Of a stretch of 64,000 nucleotides of DNA, positions 17,682 to 27,119 are shown piece after piece. Numbering within the stretch: the stretch's first letter is position 1; each line of letters begins with the position of its first letter. The stretch is from Alphaproteobacteria bacterium (GTDB taxonomy: Bacteria > Pseudomonadota > Alphaproteobacteria > JAUHZC01): the NCBI GenBank assembly GCA_030425805.1, contig JAUHZC010000001.1, forward strand, positions 124,001-188,000, given 5' to 3'. A program made the translations under genes and the position numbers. Under the pieces are notes generated by a model. That model was not told where the DNA came from. It worked only from the letters and a program-made list of their open reading frames with translations, and did no database searches.

Positions 17682-19174
17682 CACAAAAGCGCTTTATGTA
17701 TCAAGGAAACACAGGTCACTGGGAAGTCGTCATTGGATTAGAAGTTCATGCCCAGGTTACGTCCCAGGCAAAACTTTTTGCCCGTGCCTCCACAAAATTT
17801 GGCTCAGAGCCAAATGCTAATGTAGGCCTCTTGGATGCAGGGCTCCCGGGCATGCTTCCCGTGATTAACCAAGAGTGTATTGCTCAAGCTGTGAAGACAG
17901 GCCTTGGATTTGGCGGACAAATCAATTTGTACTCCCAGTTTGATCGGAAGAACTACTTCTATCCGGATCTTCCTCTCGGGTATCAAATCACCCAACACTA
18001 TCACCCGATTGTAGGTGAAGGGGCTCTACCTATTGAGTTTGAAGATGGACGACAGAAAGAAGTTCGTATCGAGCGGCTCCATCTGGAGACCGATGCTGGA
18101 AAAAGTATTCATGACCAGCATCCCGAAAAAACCTATGTAGATCTGAACCGCGCGGGTGTGGCTTTGATGGAAATTGTCACCAAGCCTGATATGCACAGCG
18201 CTGAAGAAGCTGCCCTCTTCTTCACTAAACTCAGGAATTTGGTTCGTTATCTTGGAACATGTGATGGAAACATGGAGCAAGGCAGCATGCGTGCTGACGT
18301 GAACGTCTCCGTGAACCGCCCAGGCGAGGATTGGGGAACACGTTGTGAGGTCAAAAACCTCAACTCCATCCGCTTTATGACCCAAGCTATTCATTTTGAA
18401 GCGGCGCGACAAATTGAGGTATTGGAGAACGGTGGAGAGATCATTCAAGAAACACGACTCTTCGATCCAAATAAGGGTGAGACCCGCCCTATGCGTTCTA
18501 AGGAAGATGCCCAGGATTATCGCTATTTACCAGACCCTGATCTTCCACCACTGCGCCTAGATGATGTCTTTGTGGAGGAAATTCGCAAAACATTACCTGA
18601 GCTTCCCCATGACAAAAAGGCTCGCTTTGTGGCTGACTTTGGGCTCCCTTCTTATGATGCAGAAGTCCTCACTCAATCTCGGGATATCGCTGATTATTAC
18701 GAGGCTGGCCTTGAGGCTCTTCCTTCCTGGAAAGGAAAAGGCAGCGACACAAAACCTGCAAAAATCCTTGCAAACTGGGCCATTAGCGAGCTCTTTGCTT
18801 TGCTCAACAAGGAAGACCTCACCATCTCAGAAAGTAAGGTTTCTGCAAAATCTCTTGCAGAGCTCGTTGAACTCATTCTGAGCGGCACAATTTCTGGAAA
18901 AATTGCGAAAGATGTTTTCCCCATTATGTGGGCAGAGGGTAAATCTGCAGATCAAATTGTTGAGGAAAAAGGTCTCAAACAGGTAAGTGATACAGGCGCC
19001 ATCGAGGCAGAAGTTGAGAAAATCATGGCTCAGCATGCCGATAAGGTTCAAGAATACCGGGCTGGTAAGGAAAAGCTCTTTGGCTTTTTCGTGGGGCAGG
19101 TTATGAAAGCCATGGCAGGCAAAGCCAACCCTGGTGTTGTAAATCAGGTCATTCAGGATAAGCTGAAGGGGTAG
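17678..19174 (+). CDS. gatB: Asp/Glu-tRNA amidotransferase subunit B
   Basis: A 498-residue subunit that phosphorylates the tRNA-bound Glu (or Asp) and attaches the ammonia supplied by GatA. N-terminal [12 protein letters not shown], then [12 protein letters not shown] and [13 protein letters not shown] are GatB signatures; the C-terminal 150 residues form the helical YqeY-like tRNA-binding domain ending in [13 protein letters not shown]. It is the last gene of the operon. A dispersed palindromic repeat follows within 10 bases and may help end the transcript. Confidence 0.97.
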   Translation: MTQKRFMYQGNTGHWEVVIGLEVHAQVTSQAKLFARASTKFGSEPNANVGLLDAGLPGMLPVINQECIAQAVKTGLGFGGQINLYSQFDRKNYFYPDLPLGYQITQHYHPIVGEGALPIEFEDGRQKEVRIERLHLETDAGKSIHDQHPEKTYVDLNRAGVALMEIVTKPDMHSAEEAALFFTKLRNLVRYLGTCDGNMEQGSMRADVNVSVNRPGEDWGTRCEVKNLNSIRFMTQAIHFEAARQIEVLENGGEIIQETRLFDPNKGETRPMRSKEDAQDYRYLPDPDLPPLRLDDVFVEEIRKTLPELPHDKKARFVADFGLPSYDAEVLTQSRDIADYYEAGLEALPSWKGKGSDTKPAKILANWAISELFALLNKEDLTISESKVSAKSLAELVELILSGTISGKIAKDVFPIMWAEGKSADQIVEEKGLKQVSDTGAIEAEVEKIMAQHADKVQEYRAGKEKLFGFFVGQVMKAMAGKANPGVVNQVIQDKLKG

Positions 19175-19183
19175 TTCCTCTAC

Positions 19184-19282
19184 TGTCATTGCGAGCCATA
19201 AAATGGCGTGGCAATCCAAACACCTTATGGGTCGCCACGTCACTTCGTTCCTCGCGATAACCCTTGTTTTTATTGCGAGGAA
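19184..19282. repeat. Dispersed palindromic repeat, two units head to head
   Basis: GTCATTGCGAG...GGCAATCCA is followed by an inverted second unit, ATGGGTCGCCACGTCACTTCGTTCCTCGCGATAA. The cores (CCATAAAATGGCGT and GAACGAAGTGACGT) differ from other copies in the window while the arms are shared. It lies between gatB and glnA. Confidence 0.75.
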
Positions 19283-19311
19283 TAAAAGCCAGCCTCTTTC
19301 ATAAAATAACC

Positions 19312-19340
19312 TTTGCAAAAAAAAACCAGAGTGATACGAT
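19312..19340 (+). promoter_or_regulatory. Candidate promoter of glnA
   Basis: TTTGCA (19312-19317), 17 bases, TACGAT (19335-19340), predicting a 25-base leader. No sigma-54 (GG-N10-GC) element is evident, so NtrC control is not apparent from the sequence. Confidence 0.45.
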
Positions 19341-19372
19341 GAAGGACAGTTTTTGATAGTAAAGGCTGTACA

Positions 19373-20833
19373 ATGGCACTCCACGCAAATCTCCCCTCAA
19401 CACCAGAAAATCTTCAATCTATGGATCTTTTAAGCCTCGCTAAGTCCCTAGGAGCTACAAGCATTGATTTTCGTTTTACCGATAGTCATGGCACTTGGCA
19501 CCATATGGGGTATCAAGTTTCAGCTCTTTCCAAGGATGACGTTGAAAAAGGCGTGATGTTCGATGGATCTTCCATTCCAGGCTGGAAGGAAATCCAGGAT
19601 TCAGACATGGTGCTTCTCCCAGATCGTCGGAGTGCGTGTCTAGATCCTTTTTCAGCACAGCCAACCCTTGTGGCGTTTTGTGATGTTGTTGAACCTGACA
19701 CTGGAAAACCTTATAGCCGAGATCCTCGCTCTACCGCAAAGCGTGCTGAAGATTATCTTCGCTCTACAGGTATTGCAGATACCTGTAATGTTGGGCCAGA
19801 GCCAGAATTCTTCCTTTTTGATCAAGTCCGATTTGGCGTAAAAGGATCTCATGCTTTCTTTAGCCTGCAAGCGCAAGAACTCGGAGAAGAGTCAAATCAT
19901 AGCCCTTACGGCTCCCTTGATGCTGATTACACATCCAGTCACCGTCCCCTTGCCAAAGGTGGATATTTCCCTGTACCTCCTATTGATTCTGCAATGGATA
20001 CACGACAAGAGATGCTTGATACTCTTGAGTCGATGGATGTATGCGCAGAAAAGGCACATCATGAGGTTGCTCCTTGTCAACATGAGCTCGGCTTCCAGTA
20101 TGCAGATCTTGTGGGAACAGGCGATAATCTTCAAAAATACAAATATGCTGTGCGCAATGTAGCCCATCAAAACGGTCAAACAGCCACTTTTATGCCAAAA
20201 CCCCTTCATGGTGATAACGGAAGCGGAATGCATATTCACCTTTCTCTCTCAAAGGATGGGAAACCTCAATTCTCTGGAAAAGAGTATGGTGATCTCTCAA
20301 GAATGGCCCTACATTTCATTGCAGGAGTGTTGCAACATGCACAGGCCCTGAATGCTTTCACAAACCCTAGCACAAACAGCTACAAGCGTCTTATCCCTGG
20401 ATTTGAAGCTCCTGTCTTTAAAGCTTATTCTGCAAAAAATCGCTCTGCTGCCATTCGCATCCCTCACGTGACAAATCCAGCAGCCCGGCGAATTGAAGTA
20501 CGCTTCCCAGATCCCATGGCGAATCCATATCTGGCGCCAGCTGCTCTGTTAATGGCAGGCCTTGATGGTATCAAGCGGGAGCTTGACCCTGGACCTAGTG
20601 CAGATGCAAACCTTTATGCACTGTCACCAAAGGATTTTAAACCTGAGGATATGCTCGCATCAACCTTGGAGCAGGCTCTAACTGCTCTTGAAAATGACCA
20701 TGACTTTTTGCTTGAGGGTGGAGTCTTTACAAAGGAGCAAATTGAGGCCTACATTGACCTCAAGCGAGCCCAGTTGATCCAAGTTCAAGAAACTCCCAAC
20801 CCAAAAGAATTTGAATTATATTTCAGCAATTAA
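19373..20833 (+). CDS. glnA: Glutamine synthetase, type I
   Basis: A 486-residue enzyme that makes glutamine from glutamate, ammonia and ATP, assembling as a dodecamer. Signatures: FDGSSIPGWKEIQDSDM, the metal-binding GPEPEFFLFD, the ATP-binding motif KPLHGDNGSGMHIHLSLSKDG and the glutamate-binding NPSTNSYKRLIPGFEAPV. NLYALSPKDF occupies the place of the adenylylation loop (NLYDLPPEE in E. coli); its Tyr is kept though the flanks differ. About 15 residues longer than usual, at the N-terminus. It ends only 8 bases from the stop of a convergent exported-protein gene with no obvious terminator between. Confidence 0.96.
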   Translation: MALHANLPSTPENLQSMDLLSLAKSLGATSIDFRFTDSHGTWHHMGYQVSALSKDDVEKGVMFDGSSIPGWKEIQDSDMVLLPDRRSACLDPFSAQPTLVAFCDVVEPDTGKPYSRDPRSTAKRAEDYLRSTGIADTCNVGPEPEFFLFDQVRFGVKGSHAFFSLQAQELGEESNHSPYGSLDADYTSSHRPLAKGGYFPVPPIDSAMDTRQEMLDTLESMDVCAEKAHHEVAPCQHELGFQYADLVGTGDNLQKYKYAVRNVAHQNGQTATFMPKPLHGDNGSGMHIHLSLSKDGKPQFSGKEYGDLSRMALHFIAGVLQHAQALNAFTNPSTNSYKRLIPGFEAPVFKAYSAKNRSAAIRIPHVTNPAARRIEVRFPDPMANPYLAPAALLMAGLDGIKRELDPGPSADANLYALSPKDFKPEDMLASTLEQALTALENDHDFLLEGGVFTKEQIEAYIDLKRAQLIQVQETPNPKEFELYFSN

Positions 20834-20841
20834 GAATTTTT

Positions 20842-21573
20842 CTAAGCATCCTCGAGGAAAATTAATACATCTCCATCGTGTATGTTTTGGAGGAGTGACC
20901 TTATTCCTTCTTCTGGCGTTTCCAAACTTCGGAGCACGACCTCTAGCGAGGCCTCAAGCCTTGCCACGTAAGAAGACAACGCAAATATGCCAATCCACTC
21001 TTCTTCCTGCTCTTCTAACAGTTTTTTGTAGGCTGCTAATTTTGTAGCCAAAGAGGTTTCTGCACTTCGTACTGAAGAGACAGGAAGAGGTTCTTGGTGA
21101 AGCAGGGCCATTTCAATCCATGATGTGTCTTTCAAGGGAGAAATTGTAGAAAGCACAGCTTCTTCAAAAGGATCCACAAGTGGTGCTGTGCGTGTTAAAG
21201 CAGCATACATATAAACAGTGACAAATTCACGGTTGTCCCGTTTTTCAGACTTAACATCCCAGACCGCGTTCCCACCACGGATTTGATCCAAAAAGGAATG
21301 GATTTGCTCCAAAGAAAACTTTCCTTTCCTCGAGAATGCCAAAGATAATGATCTTTCCAAACGTTCTCTGTGGAAAGTTAATCTAGGCACAACACTCTGT
21401 GCATACAGAAGAGTAGCTTGTCTCGCGCAAAGCGATACTTCAATTTTGTCTATGTTTTCCTGATATGCGGCCGCTTGGGGGGACAGTCTTGCTGCCCCTT
21501 GAGGTGCAAATGCAGCAGCAGAAAAACCTTGCTCAGAAACAAACAAAATCAGAAAAAACGAAATACTCCACAT
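20842..21573 (-). CDS. Exported helical orphan protein
   Basis: A 243-residue protein, unrecognised. The N-terminus is a signal peptide (MWSISFFLILFVSEQGFSAAAFA). The mature part is mostly amphipathic helix, with a charged segment near 185-195 (KLLEEQEEEW) and an Ala/Gln-rich start. The stop lies 8 bases from the glnA stop in convergent orientation. No homologous motif, cysteine pattern or domain boundary stands out. Confidence 0.65.
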   Translation of the reverse strand: MWSISFFLILFVSEQGFSAAAFAPQGAARLSPQAAAYQENIDKIEVSLCARQATLLYAQSVVPRLTFHRERLERSLSLAFSRKGKFSLEQIHSFLDQIRGGNAVWDVKSEKRDNREFVTVYMYAALTRTAPLVDPFEEAVLSTISPLKDTSWIEMALLHQEPLPVSSVRSAETSLATKLAAYKKLLEEQEEEWIGIFALSSYVARLEASLEVVLRSLETPEEGIRSLLQNIHDGDVLIFLEDA

Positions 21574-21628
21574 AAAACATCCAAAATTTTCCCCACTTTA
21601 CATAATTTTACAAATAAAAAAAGAAAAA

Positions 21629-21650
21629 AAGCCCTTATTTATAAGGGCTT
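21629..21650 (-). terminator. Intrinsic terminator of the minus-strand gene ending at 21678
   Basis: AAGCCCTTA (21629-21637), loop TTTA, TAAGGGCTT (21642-21650). Read on the minus strand it is followed by a long T-rich tract (complement of A-rich 21616-21630), giving a strong terminator. Confidence 0.85.
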
Positions 21651-21677
21651 TTCAACGAATATCTCTTTTGTTAGGGG

Positions 21678-22553
21678 TTATTTTTTCCACTCACCAGAGC
21701 GCACAGGATTTTTATCAGGCGTGTCACCTTCTACAAGCTTGTAGAAGTCCCTACCTCCAAGGGTCTTGAGGCTATTGGCAATTCCAGCCATATCACCTTT
21801 AAGCTTTTCAATATCTTTATGAGCTGCTTTATAGGCTTCCTCTTTTTGAAGTGCATTACAAATTTCGGTCGTCATTTTTGTAACTTCCATTATTTTGTCG
21901 CTCATATAGGTTGTCAGCTTTTCAACAGCTTGTTTTGGATTTTTGAAATCCACTTCCCTCTTTATCTCTCGAAGATCAAAGGCAAAAGCTGCATGATCTA
22001 GCATTCGCTCAGCCTCAGGATGCTTTGCAAGGTAGTAGTCACGGAGCTTATGCAAAACAGCGACAGCAGCAACAGCATACCAAATCCGCCAACGGGAATA
22101 GTTCCAGCTTTTTTCATCTTTCTTTTTAACTGCAGGCACATCTGCGTAATTTTCCACGACAGCTCTGGAGACAGCATAAAAATGAAAAATCGTGTTCATA
22201 CGCCTAGTTGCATCTGCAATTTTGTTTGCAACCTCATCGCCACGCATTTCATCCCGATGCTCCATTCGTGGTCTACGATCATCTCGACGTTCCATTCGAG
22301 GGCGTCTGTCATCATCCCAGCGAGGACGAGAATATCGGAAATCACGAGTTGGGCGGCGATCGTCTCTATATCCCCGTCGAGTTGGTGGAGGGCTATAACG
22401 GCGATCATCATGACGATACCGGTCACCATAGCGTGGTGCGTAAGGACGCCAATCACGCCTGTCTCGGTTATCACGATATTCTTGCCCAAAAGCTTCACCA
22501 CTCACAAAAGCGGCACAGACAACAATCAAAAAGTATGACAAAGTCTTTTTCAT
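21678..22553 (-). CDS. Exported RD-rich orphan protein, paralogue of 25432-26436
   Basis: About 291 residues when started at MKKTLSYF, chosen because a signal peptide (to GEAFGQ) begins there; a start 54 bases upstream would put a second hydrophobic stretch before it. Residues about 25-110 are a low-complexity Arg/Asp/Tyr/Pro region (RDDRR, RPRM, YR repeats), strongly charged and probably disordered. The rest is helical: a W-x-I segment and L..L.D.Y.A..PE at about 150-180, a long helix pair, and the end NPVRSGEWKK. The same elements in the same order occur in the protein at 25432-26436. Function unknown. No Shine-Dalgarno sequence is visible. Confidence 0.75.
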   Translation of the reverse strand: MKKTLSYFLIVVCAAFVSGEAFGQEYRDNRDRRDWRPYAPRYGDRYRHDDRRYSPPPTRRGYRDDRRPTRDFRYSRPRWDDDRRPRMERRDDRRPRMEHRDEMRGDEVANKIADATRRMNTIFHFYAVSRAVVENYADVPAVKKKDEKSWNYSRWRIWYAVAAVAVLHKLRDYYLAKHPEAERMLDHAAFAFDLREIKREVDFKNPKQAVEKLTTYMSDKIMEVTKMTTEICNALQKEEAYKAAHKDIEKLKGDMAGIANSLKTLGGRDFYKLVEGDTPDKNPVRSGEWKK

Positions 22554-22681
22554 AAAAAAATCCAACTTATATAAAATTAAAAATATCTTAATAATATTAA
22601 AATTCAATTAACGGAGAGTGGCTCTATGTCTTGCTTTTAGACTCTTTCTAACACTCTCAAAAAGCCAGAGATTAGCATTTT

Positions 22682-22709
22682 TTGACAAAAAAATTATTTC
22701 TCATAGAAT
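22682..22709 (+). promoter_or_regulatory. Strong sigma-70-like promoter
   Basis: TTGACA (22682-22687), 16 bases, TAGAAT (22704-22709), giving a leader of about 24 bases with GGAG eight bases before the ATG at 22740. Confidence 0.75.
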
Positions 22710-22739
22710 TTACCCATAACAGATCGATGGAGATAATAA

Positions 22740-23093
22740 ATGAAAGAACATAAAGATCTTTTTAAGGGCGGCCCTGGATTGGATGCGTGGTCAAACCTAC
22801 AGTACATTCGTGACCTACAACGGCGCGCAAAAGAGCAGAATGACATACAGCTGGAAATGCAGTTGCAGAAGATGTTTATCCGTGCGTTGAAGGATTTTCA
22901 AGTTATCACTCAAGAACCTGAAGAGGATAAAATTGATTTCCCTAAGATTCGCGCCCCAAAGATGCCTTCTCTCAAGGAACAACAAGCATCTCTCAAGCGG
23001 CTTCAAGAGGTATCTCAAAAGATCCGCAAAGCTCTTGATCGGGAGCACGACCAATTTATGAAGAAGCAACTCGAAGATCCTCGTCGGGACTAA
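22740..23093 (+). CDS. Small charged cytosolic orphan protein
   Basis: A 117-residue protein with no signal peptide or membrane segment, unlike its neighbours. It is lysine/glutamine-rich and mostly helical, with a break at PKIRAPKMPSLKEQQ near residue 75. A consensus promoter and a good GGAG ribosome site immediately upstream make it a convincing gene. No family recognised. It may be a small structural or nucleic-acid-associated protein, but nothing in the sequence decides that. Confidence 0.7.
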   Translation: MKEHKDLFKGGPGLDAWSNLQYIRDLQRRAKEQNDIQLEMQLQKMFIRALKDFQVITQEPEEDKIDFPKIRAPKMPSLKEQQASLKRLQEVSQKIRKALDREHDQFMKKQLEDPRRD

Positions 23094-23132
23094 TTTCAAA
23101 GAGAGTGTGTCACGATAGCTTAGCCTGTTTAT

Positions 23133-23519
23133 TTAAGAAGCTGAAGGATGCACTCTCCTATACACTTCCAGTACGGCTCTGATTCCTCGGATAAGCCCCC
23201 GGGATTCGGCAAGAATCTCCTCTCTAGTTTCGGGAAAAGCTTCGTCTGTATACAGGGATTCCCCTGCAGTACAGGTCCTGAGGAGAGGGGTTTTAATTTT
23301 GCGTTCCAACTGTTCTAGAGCTAATTCGAAGTCTTTAAGAGCGTCTAGTTTCAACAAACCTCCATTGGTTGAGGCATTGTGCATCAATCGAAGCTGACTT
23401 AAACACCCTGCAAGACTTGGAGGCACCAAGACAAACCGCGTTTCCGCGTCCCCAGGCTCAGCCCCTTTCGAAAGGCTCGGTATAAACATGATGAAGGCAA
23501 TTAAAATTTTCTTTTTCAC
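23133..23519 (-). CDS. Small exported orphan protein
   Basis: A 128-residue product with a classic signal peptide (MKKKILIAFIMFIPSLSKGAEP). The mature 105 residues are helical, with one pair of cysteines: one in LAGCLSQL and one in LLRTCTAGE. No family recognised. It directly follows the SDR gene (14-base gap) on the same strand and may be its operon partner. Confidence 0.65.
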   Translation of the reverse strand: MKKKILIAFIMFIPSLSKGAEPGDAETRFVLVPPSLAGCLSQLRLMHNASTNGGLLKLDALKDFELALEQLERKIKTPLLRTCTAGESLYTDEAFPETREEILAESRGLIRGIRAVLEVYRRVHPSAS

Positions 23520-23533
23520 AAAATTCTCCTTTA

Positions 23534-24322
23534 TTATTTTTTCCCTGGAGCCGCAGCGCTCCCGGCTAGAATCCCACCATCTAGGGTAAGCTCAATTCCA
23601 GTTACATATTTGGATTCTTCGCTTGCTAAGTACAAAACAGCGTAGGCGACATCTTCAGGCTCCCCCATTTTTCCTAGAGGAATTCCAGCTTCTACAGCCT
23701 CAATGCCTTTTTCACGATCAGGCCCCAGCATTGGATCCCAAATCTCCGTTAAGACAGCCCCGGGATGCAGGGAGTTGCAGCGAATGTTATATTTCTTTTG
23801 TGCACAATAGAGAGCAACGCTTTTAGTATGATTGCGAATAGCCGCCTTACTAGAGGCATAGGCACAAGCCGCAGGAATTCCCACAATGCCCGAGCGGGAA
23901 GACATATTGATAATAGAGCCCCCCTTCCCTTTCATTAGAGAAATGCCATACTTACAGCCCAAAAAAACGCCGTCTAGATTCACTTGGTGAACGGTGTGCC
24001 AATCTTTCAAGGAAGTATGCTCAGGATCCTGGGGGCCAAAACACTCCCCCAGCCCAATGATACCCGCATTGTTAAAAAGAATATCAAGCCGCCCGTATTT
24101 CTTTTGAATTTGCTTCGTAAGATCCTGCCAAGCCGCTTCAGAGGCCACGTCCAGCGCATAGAATGCTCCTGAAGTCTCTTTAGCAAGAGCCTCACCTTCT
24201 TCCTCAAGAATATCCGTCAGGATAACCTCTGCCCCTTCTTGAGCCAGAAGCCGAGCTGTAGCAGCTCCGATTCCTCGACTTGCCCCCGTAATCAGGGCAA
24301 CCTTTCCTTTCACACGTCCCAT
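23534..24322 (-). CDS. Short-chain dehydrogenase/reductase (SDR)
   Basis: A 262-residue classical SDR of Rossmann fold. The cofactor loop GASRGIGAA is near the N-terminus (residues 14-22), with an acidic residue after strand 2 (LTDILE) that favours NAD over NADP; NNAG and the Ser-Tyr-Lys active site (SSRSG...YASSK) follow, and the C-terminus ends with the usual VTGIELTLDGG. Substrate unknown: such enzymes include FabG-like and sugar or polyol dehydrogenases. FabG itself is less likely because the gene is away from fatty-acid genes. Confidence 0.9.
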   Translation of the reverse strand: MGRVKGKVALITGASRGIGAATARLLAQEGAEVILTDILEEEGEALAKETSGAFYALDVASEAAWQDLTKQIQKKYGRLDILFNNAGIIGLGECFGPQDPEHTSLKDWHTVHQVNLDGVFLGCKYGISLMKGKGGSIINMSSRSGIVGIPAACAYASSKAAIRNHTKSVALYCAQKKYNIRCNSLHPGAVLTEIWDPMLGPDREKGIEAVEAGIPLGKMGEPEDVAYAVLYLASEESKYVTGIELTLDGGILAGSAAAPGKK

Positions 24323-24463
24323 TATAGGGCTCCATTCTTTGTACTTTTAGAGTACCCCGCAAAAGAGGCAATGTGCAAAGAAATATTTACTCATCAATTA
24401 TTCTCTAGAAATAAAACTAATCTCTTAAATCAGAAAGATTACTCGGAGAGTTATTATCTTGAC

Positions 24464-25261
24464 CTAGTGAGGTAAGTAATAGTGGAAGGGTTTTTGAGGT
24501 TGAATAAAACCTGAACCAGATGACCCTTTTTCAAAAAGTTTTTTCACCTGATGACGCACATGAGGCAAAAAATCAGACTGAAACAAATCATAATATGAAT
24601 TGATGTGTTGCTGATCGTACCTTCTATGCGCCAACTTATGAAAATCACTTTTTGATGTGACATAGACTTGTTTGATTGAACTATATGTTTTTTGATATCC
24701 ATCAACAGTTTTTGAAAAAATTAGAACTGCATAAGTTGCAGAAAAATACAATTTATTCCCCACAAAAGACAAATTCATTCCACTGGCTTCACTCTTGATT
24801 GGAGGTAAATAATAGGTGACTGGCACAATAGCAATAATTGTATCCAATTCGTGTTTTGTGAAAAAAGGTTTTAGTTCCTTGATACTTACGCTATTCGTTT
24901 CAGCACCCCACCATCCTTCGATAGCATATCCTGTGAGGTGTTTTTCAATATCAGAAAATGATGGCAGAGGAATAAACTTATGTTGCTTGCTATGTTGAGT
25001 TTTCAGCTCATCCAGCAGACTGCTGACGATATCTTCATTTACATCAAACTCAATTTTGATGTCTTTTCTAGGGAATATACTTTTTTTCCCTTTTTCGTCT
25101 ACAAATATGGCCCGATCATTATAAAACATTCCTAATTTTCCTGGGAACATTGAAAGCAACCCTACTCGTTTACCAATTTCCAAGGTGTCTTTCGCTAGTC
25201 CAGAGTTAGGTAGTACAACCCTCAGAAAACAGAGCAAAAAGGCCAGGTATTTTAATTTCAT
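24464..25261 (-). CDS. Exported orphan protein
   Basis: A 265-residue unrecognised protein with a signal peptide (MKLKYLAFLLCFLRVVLPNSGLAK). The mature part mixes strands and helices, is rich in aromatic residues (WWGAETN near 120, YYLPP near 155), and ends PFHYYLPH. It contains almost no Ala/Ser low complexity, unlike many other exported orphans here, so it may be a single globular domain. The 170-base gap to the divergent gene at 25432 must hold both promoters. Confidence 0.65.
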   Translation of the reverse strand: MKLKYLAFLLCFLRVVLPNSGLAKDTLEIGKRVGLLSMFPGKLGMFYNDRAIFVDEKGKKSIFPRKDIKIEFDVNEDIVSSLLDELKTQHSKQHKFIPLPSFSDIEKHLTGYAIEGWWGAETNSVSIKELKPFFTKHELDTIIAIVPVTYYLPPIKSEASGMNLSFVGNKLYFSATYAVLIFSKTVDGYQKTYSSIKQVYVTSKSDFHKLAHRRYDQQHINSYYDLFQSDFLPHVRHQVKKLFEKGSSGSGFIQPQKPFHYYLPH

Positions 25262-25431
25262 GTGCTTTAAACCTCGATTTCATGAATAGATCATATTCAA
25301 TAGCAAAGCGCAATGCCTGGGCGATTGAATAAGAAGAGATGTTTTTCCAGATATTGTTTCTTTTCAAGGCTTTTTTAACTCAAAATAAATTATTAAGATT
25401 TAAGATAAAAGTGGATAAGAGTTTTTAAGTT

Positions 25432-26436
25432 ATGAAAAAGTTTTTTACTTTTTTGGCTTCATTCTTGATTGGAAGTCCCTTTCTCGTAGAGTTAGCAACT
25501 GCCCAACAAAGCCGCTATCGTCAAGATGATCGGCGTGAATCCTCCTCCCGGTACTGGGATGACCGGCGTGCATATTCTGATCAGCGCTATGATTGGCGTT
25601 ATGAGGATTATGGTTATGACAGGAGGTACGATTACCGAGGTTCCTGGAGAAATCAGGATAATCGTCGAGAAGATCGGGACCAGAGTCGCTATCGCCAACC
25701 CTCTGCACCAACCCCTACCCAGGAAGCAAAGCCTGTAACAGCAACACCTGAAGTAAAACCTCCTGTTGTTGAGAAAAAAATGGAAGCTCCTGTCGCAAAA
25801 TTGCCCGAGGGAGTCATTGAAATTGAAAAGATCATTAAAGTCCGTGATACAGGTACGCCCATCGAAGATCAAGCGGCAGAAAAAGTCCGCAAAGCTTTTC
25901 TCATCAATAACGACTTAGGCTGGGGATGGGCCCTTACCCGAACCAATATTGATCGCTTCATTCAGTTGGATAAGGAAAAGCAACAAAAAGCAGCTAAACA
26001 CAGAGATTGGTACGCCGTTATGGCAACAATTCAGTGGAAAATCATGGGAACACGGGCCATTTTGACCTACCTCAAAGACCTCTATATTGCCACGAAGCCT
26101 GAGCTTAAGGATAAATTCAGGGATACAATCTTCATCGTAGCGGCTGAGGGACTGGATGAAAAATATCAAACCATGGAACCTCTTGAGAGCCTCAAGACAT
26201 TAGTTGCCTATCTCTCTGAAAAAACTAAAGCTCTTAAAGCTCAAATTGAAGAAATCCACAAAGAGATGAAAGCTAATAAGGACTTTGAAAAAGCTTATGC
26301 TGAGATTGATAAGCATAAAGAAACGGCCATCAAAGACTTGGATTACACACTCCAGACCATTGATAAAATTCTTCCTATGGTGAGCGAGCACTACGAAGAG
26401 AAAAACCAAGCACGCAGCGGGGCTTGGAAATCATAG
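25432..26436 (+). CDS. Exported RD-rich orphan protein, paralogue of 21678-22553
   Basis: A 334-residue product: signal peptide (MKKFFTFLASFLIGSPFLVELATAQ), a region of Arg/Asp/Tyr repeats to about residue 92, a Pro/Glu/Lys/Val linker, then helices. Shared with the paralogue are RDDRR-type repeats after the signal peptide, W-x-I...L..L.D.Y.A..PE, L..Y.S.K, and the C-terminal signature N-x-x-RSG-x-WK. The middle linker is longer here. The charged disordered segment could bind nucleic acid, membrane phospholipid or a host factor; none is shown. A terminator follows 36 bases after the stop. Confidence 0.75.
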   Translation: MKKFFTFLASFLIGSPFLVELATAQQSRYRQDDRRESSSRYWDDRRAYSDQRYDWRYEDYGYDRRYDYRGSWRNQDNRREDRDQSRYRQPSAPTPTQEAKPVTATPEVKPPVVEKKMEAPVAKLPEGVIEIEKIIKVRDTGTPIEDQAAEKVRKAFLINNDLGWGWALTRTNIDRFIQLDKEKQQKAAKHRDWYAVMATIQWKIMGTRAILTYLKDLYIATKPELKDKFRDTIFIVAAEGLDEKYQTMEPLESLKTLVAYLSEKTKALKAQIEEIHKEMKANKDFEKAYAEIDKHKETAIKDLDYTLQTIDKILPMVSEHYEEKNQARSGAWKS

Positions 26437-26471
26437 GTAGACACCACGCCCTTCAATGACCTGAAAATTTG

Positions 26472-26497
26472 AACCCTAGCCTTTGCTGGGGTTTTTA
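26472..26497 (+). terminator. Intrinsic terminator
   Basis: AACCCTAGC (26472-26480), loop CTTT, GCTGGGGTT (26485-26493, one U-G pair), then TTTA. It follows the gene ending at 26436. Confidence 0.8.
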
Positions 26498-26579
26498 AAT
26501 TCATTTGCCCTCAACAAAAAATTCTTTTATTTTTTATTTACATAATATATAAAATAAAAAAATTTTTTTATATATTATC

Positions 26580-27119
26580 ATGTTAAAAAACACCTTTTTA
26601 TCATTAGGATTTATTTTACTGTCTTCATATCTTAAGGCAGCAGCTACTATGCCGCATACTTTTATTTTTGAGCGTGAAGCTATGGTTTTTACAATGGCAT
26701 ATAGTGATGAGCGCCTTGCCTGTTATATTAAAGCAGGAGCTAGACTTCAAAATCCTTACTCTGAAGGAACCACAACAATAGTTTACTTTGAGGATATTGT
26801 TTTGAAAGCCTTTGTAAAATCTGACTGTATTGCTAAATCTTGTGATAGCCTGACAAAAGATTATGTTCGATTTTTCAACATTTTTGCACCAGGATCAGGC
26901 ATTCCTCCTGAAACTCGTTTCAAATGCATTGAAGCTTGCTACCAATTTTTAGAAGCCGTGAGAATACTAGAAGAATCCGAAGCAAAGGAAGATAAAGCTG
27001 GAGAAAAGGGTGAATTTGACATTCTCAAAATCGGACAAAGGAATCTTGCTCGCTTTCAACATCTTGTAACGATGCTTGGCGCCTCTCCTTACCTTGCATC
27101 ACAGTTCATCGTTGGGTAG
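26580..27119 (+). CDS. Exported orphan protein
   Basis: A 179-residue product with a signal peptide ([22 protein letters not shown]). Several cysteines (in [21 protein letters not shown]) suggest disulfides after export. No family recognised. The preceding 80 bases are almost pure A/T with no Shine-Dalgarno sequence, a feature seen before other exported genes here. Its 3' end overlaps the convergent mnmA stop by 14 bases. Confidence 0.65.
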   Translation: MLKNTFLSLGFILLSSYLKAAATMPHTFIFEREAMVFTMAYSDERLACYIKAGARLQNPYSEGTTTIVYFEDIVLKAFVKSDCIAKSCDSLTKDYVRFFNIFAPGSGIPPETRFKCIEACYQFLEAVRILEESEAKEDKAGEKGEFDILKIGQRNLARFQHLVTMLGASPYLASQFIVG

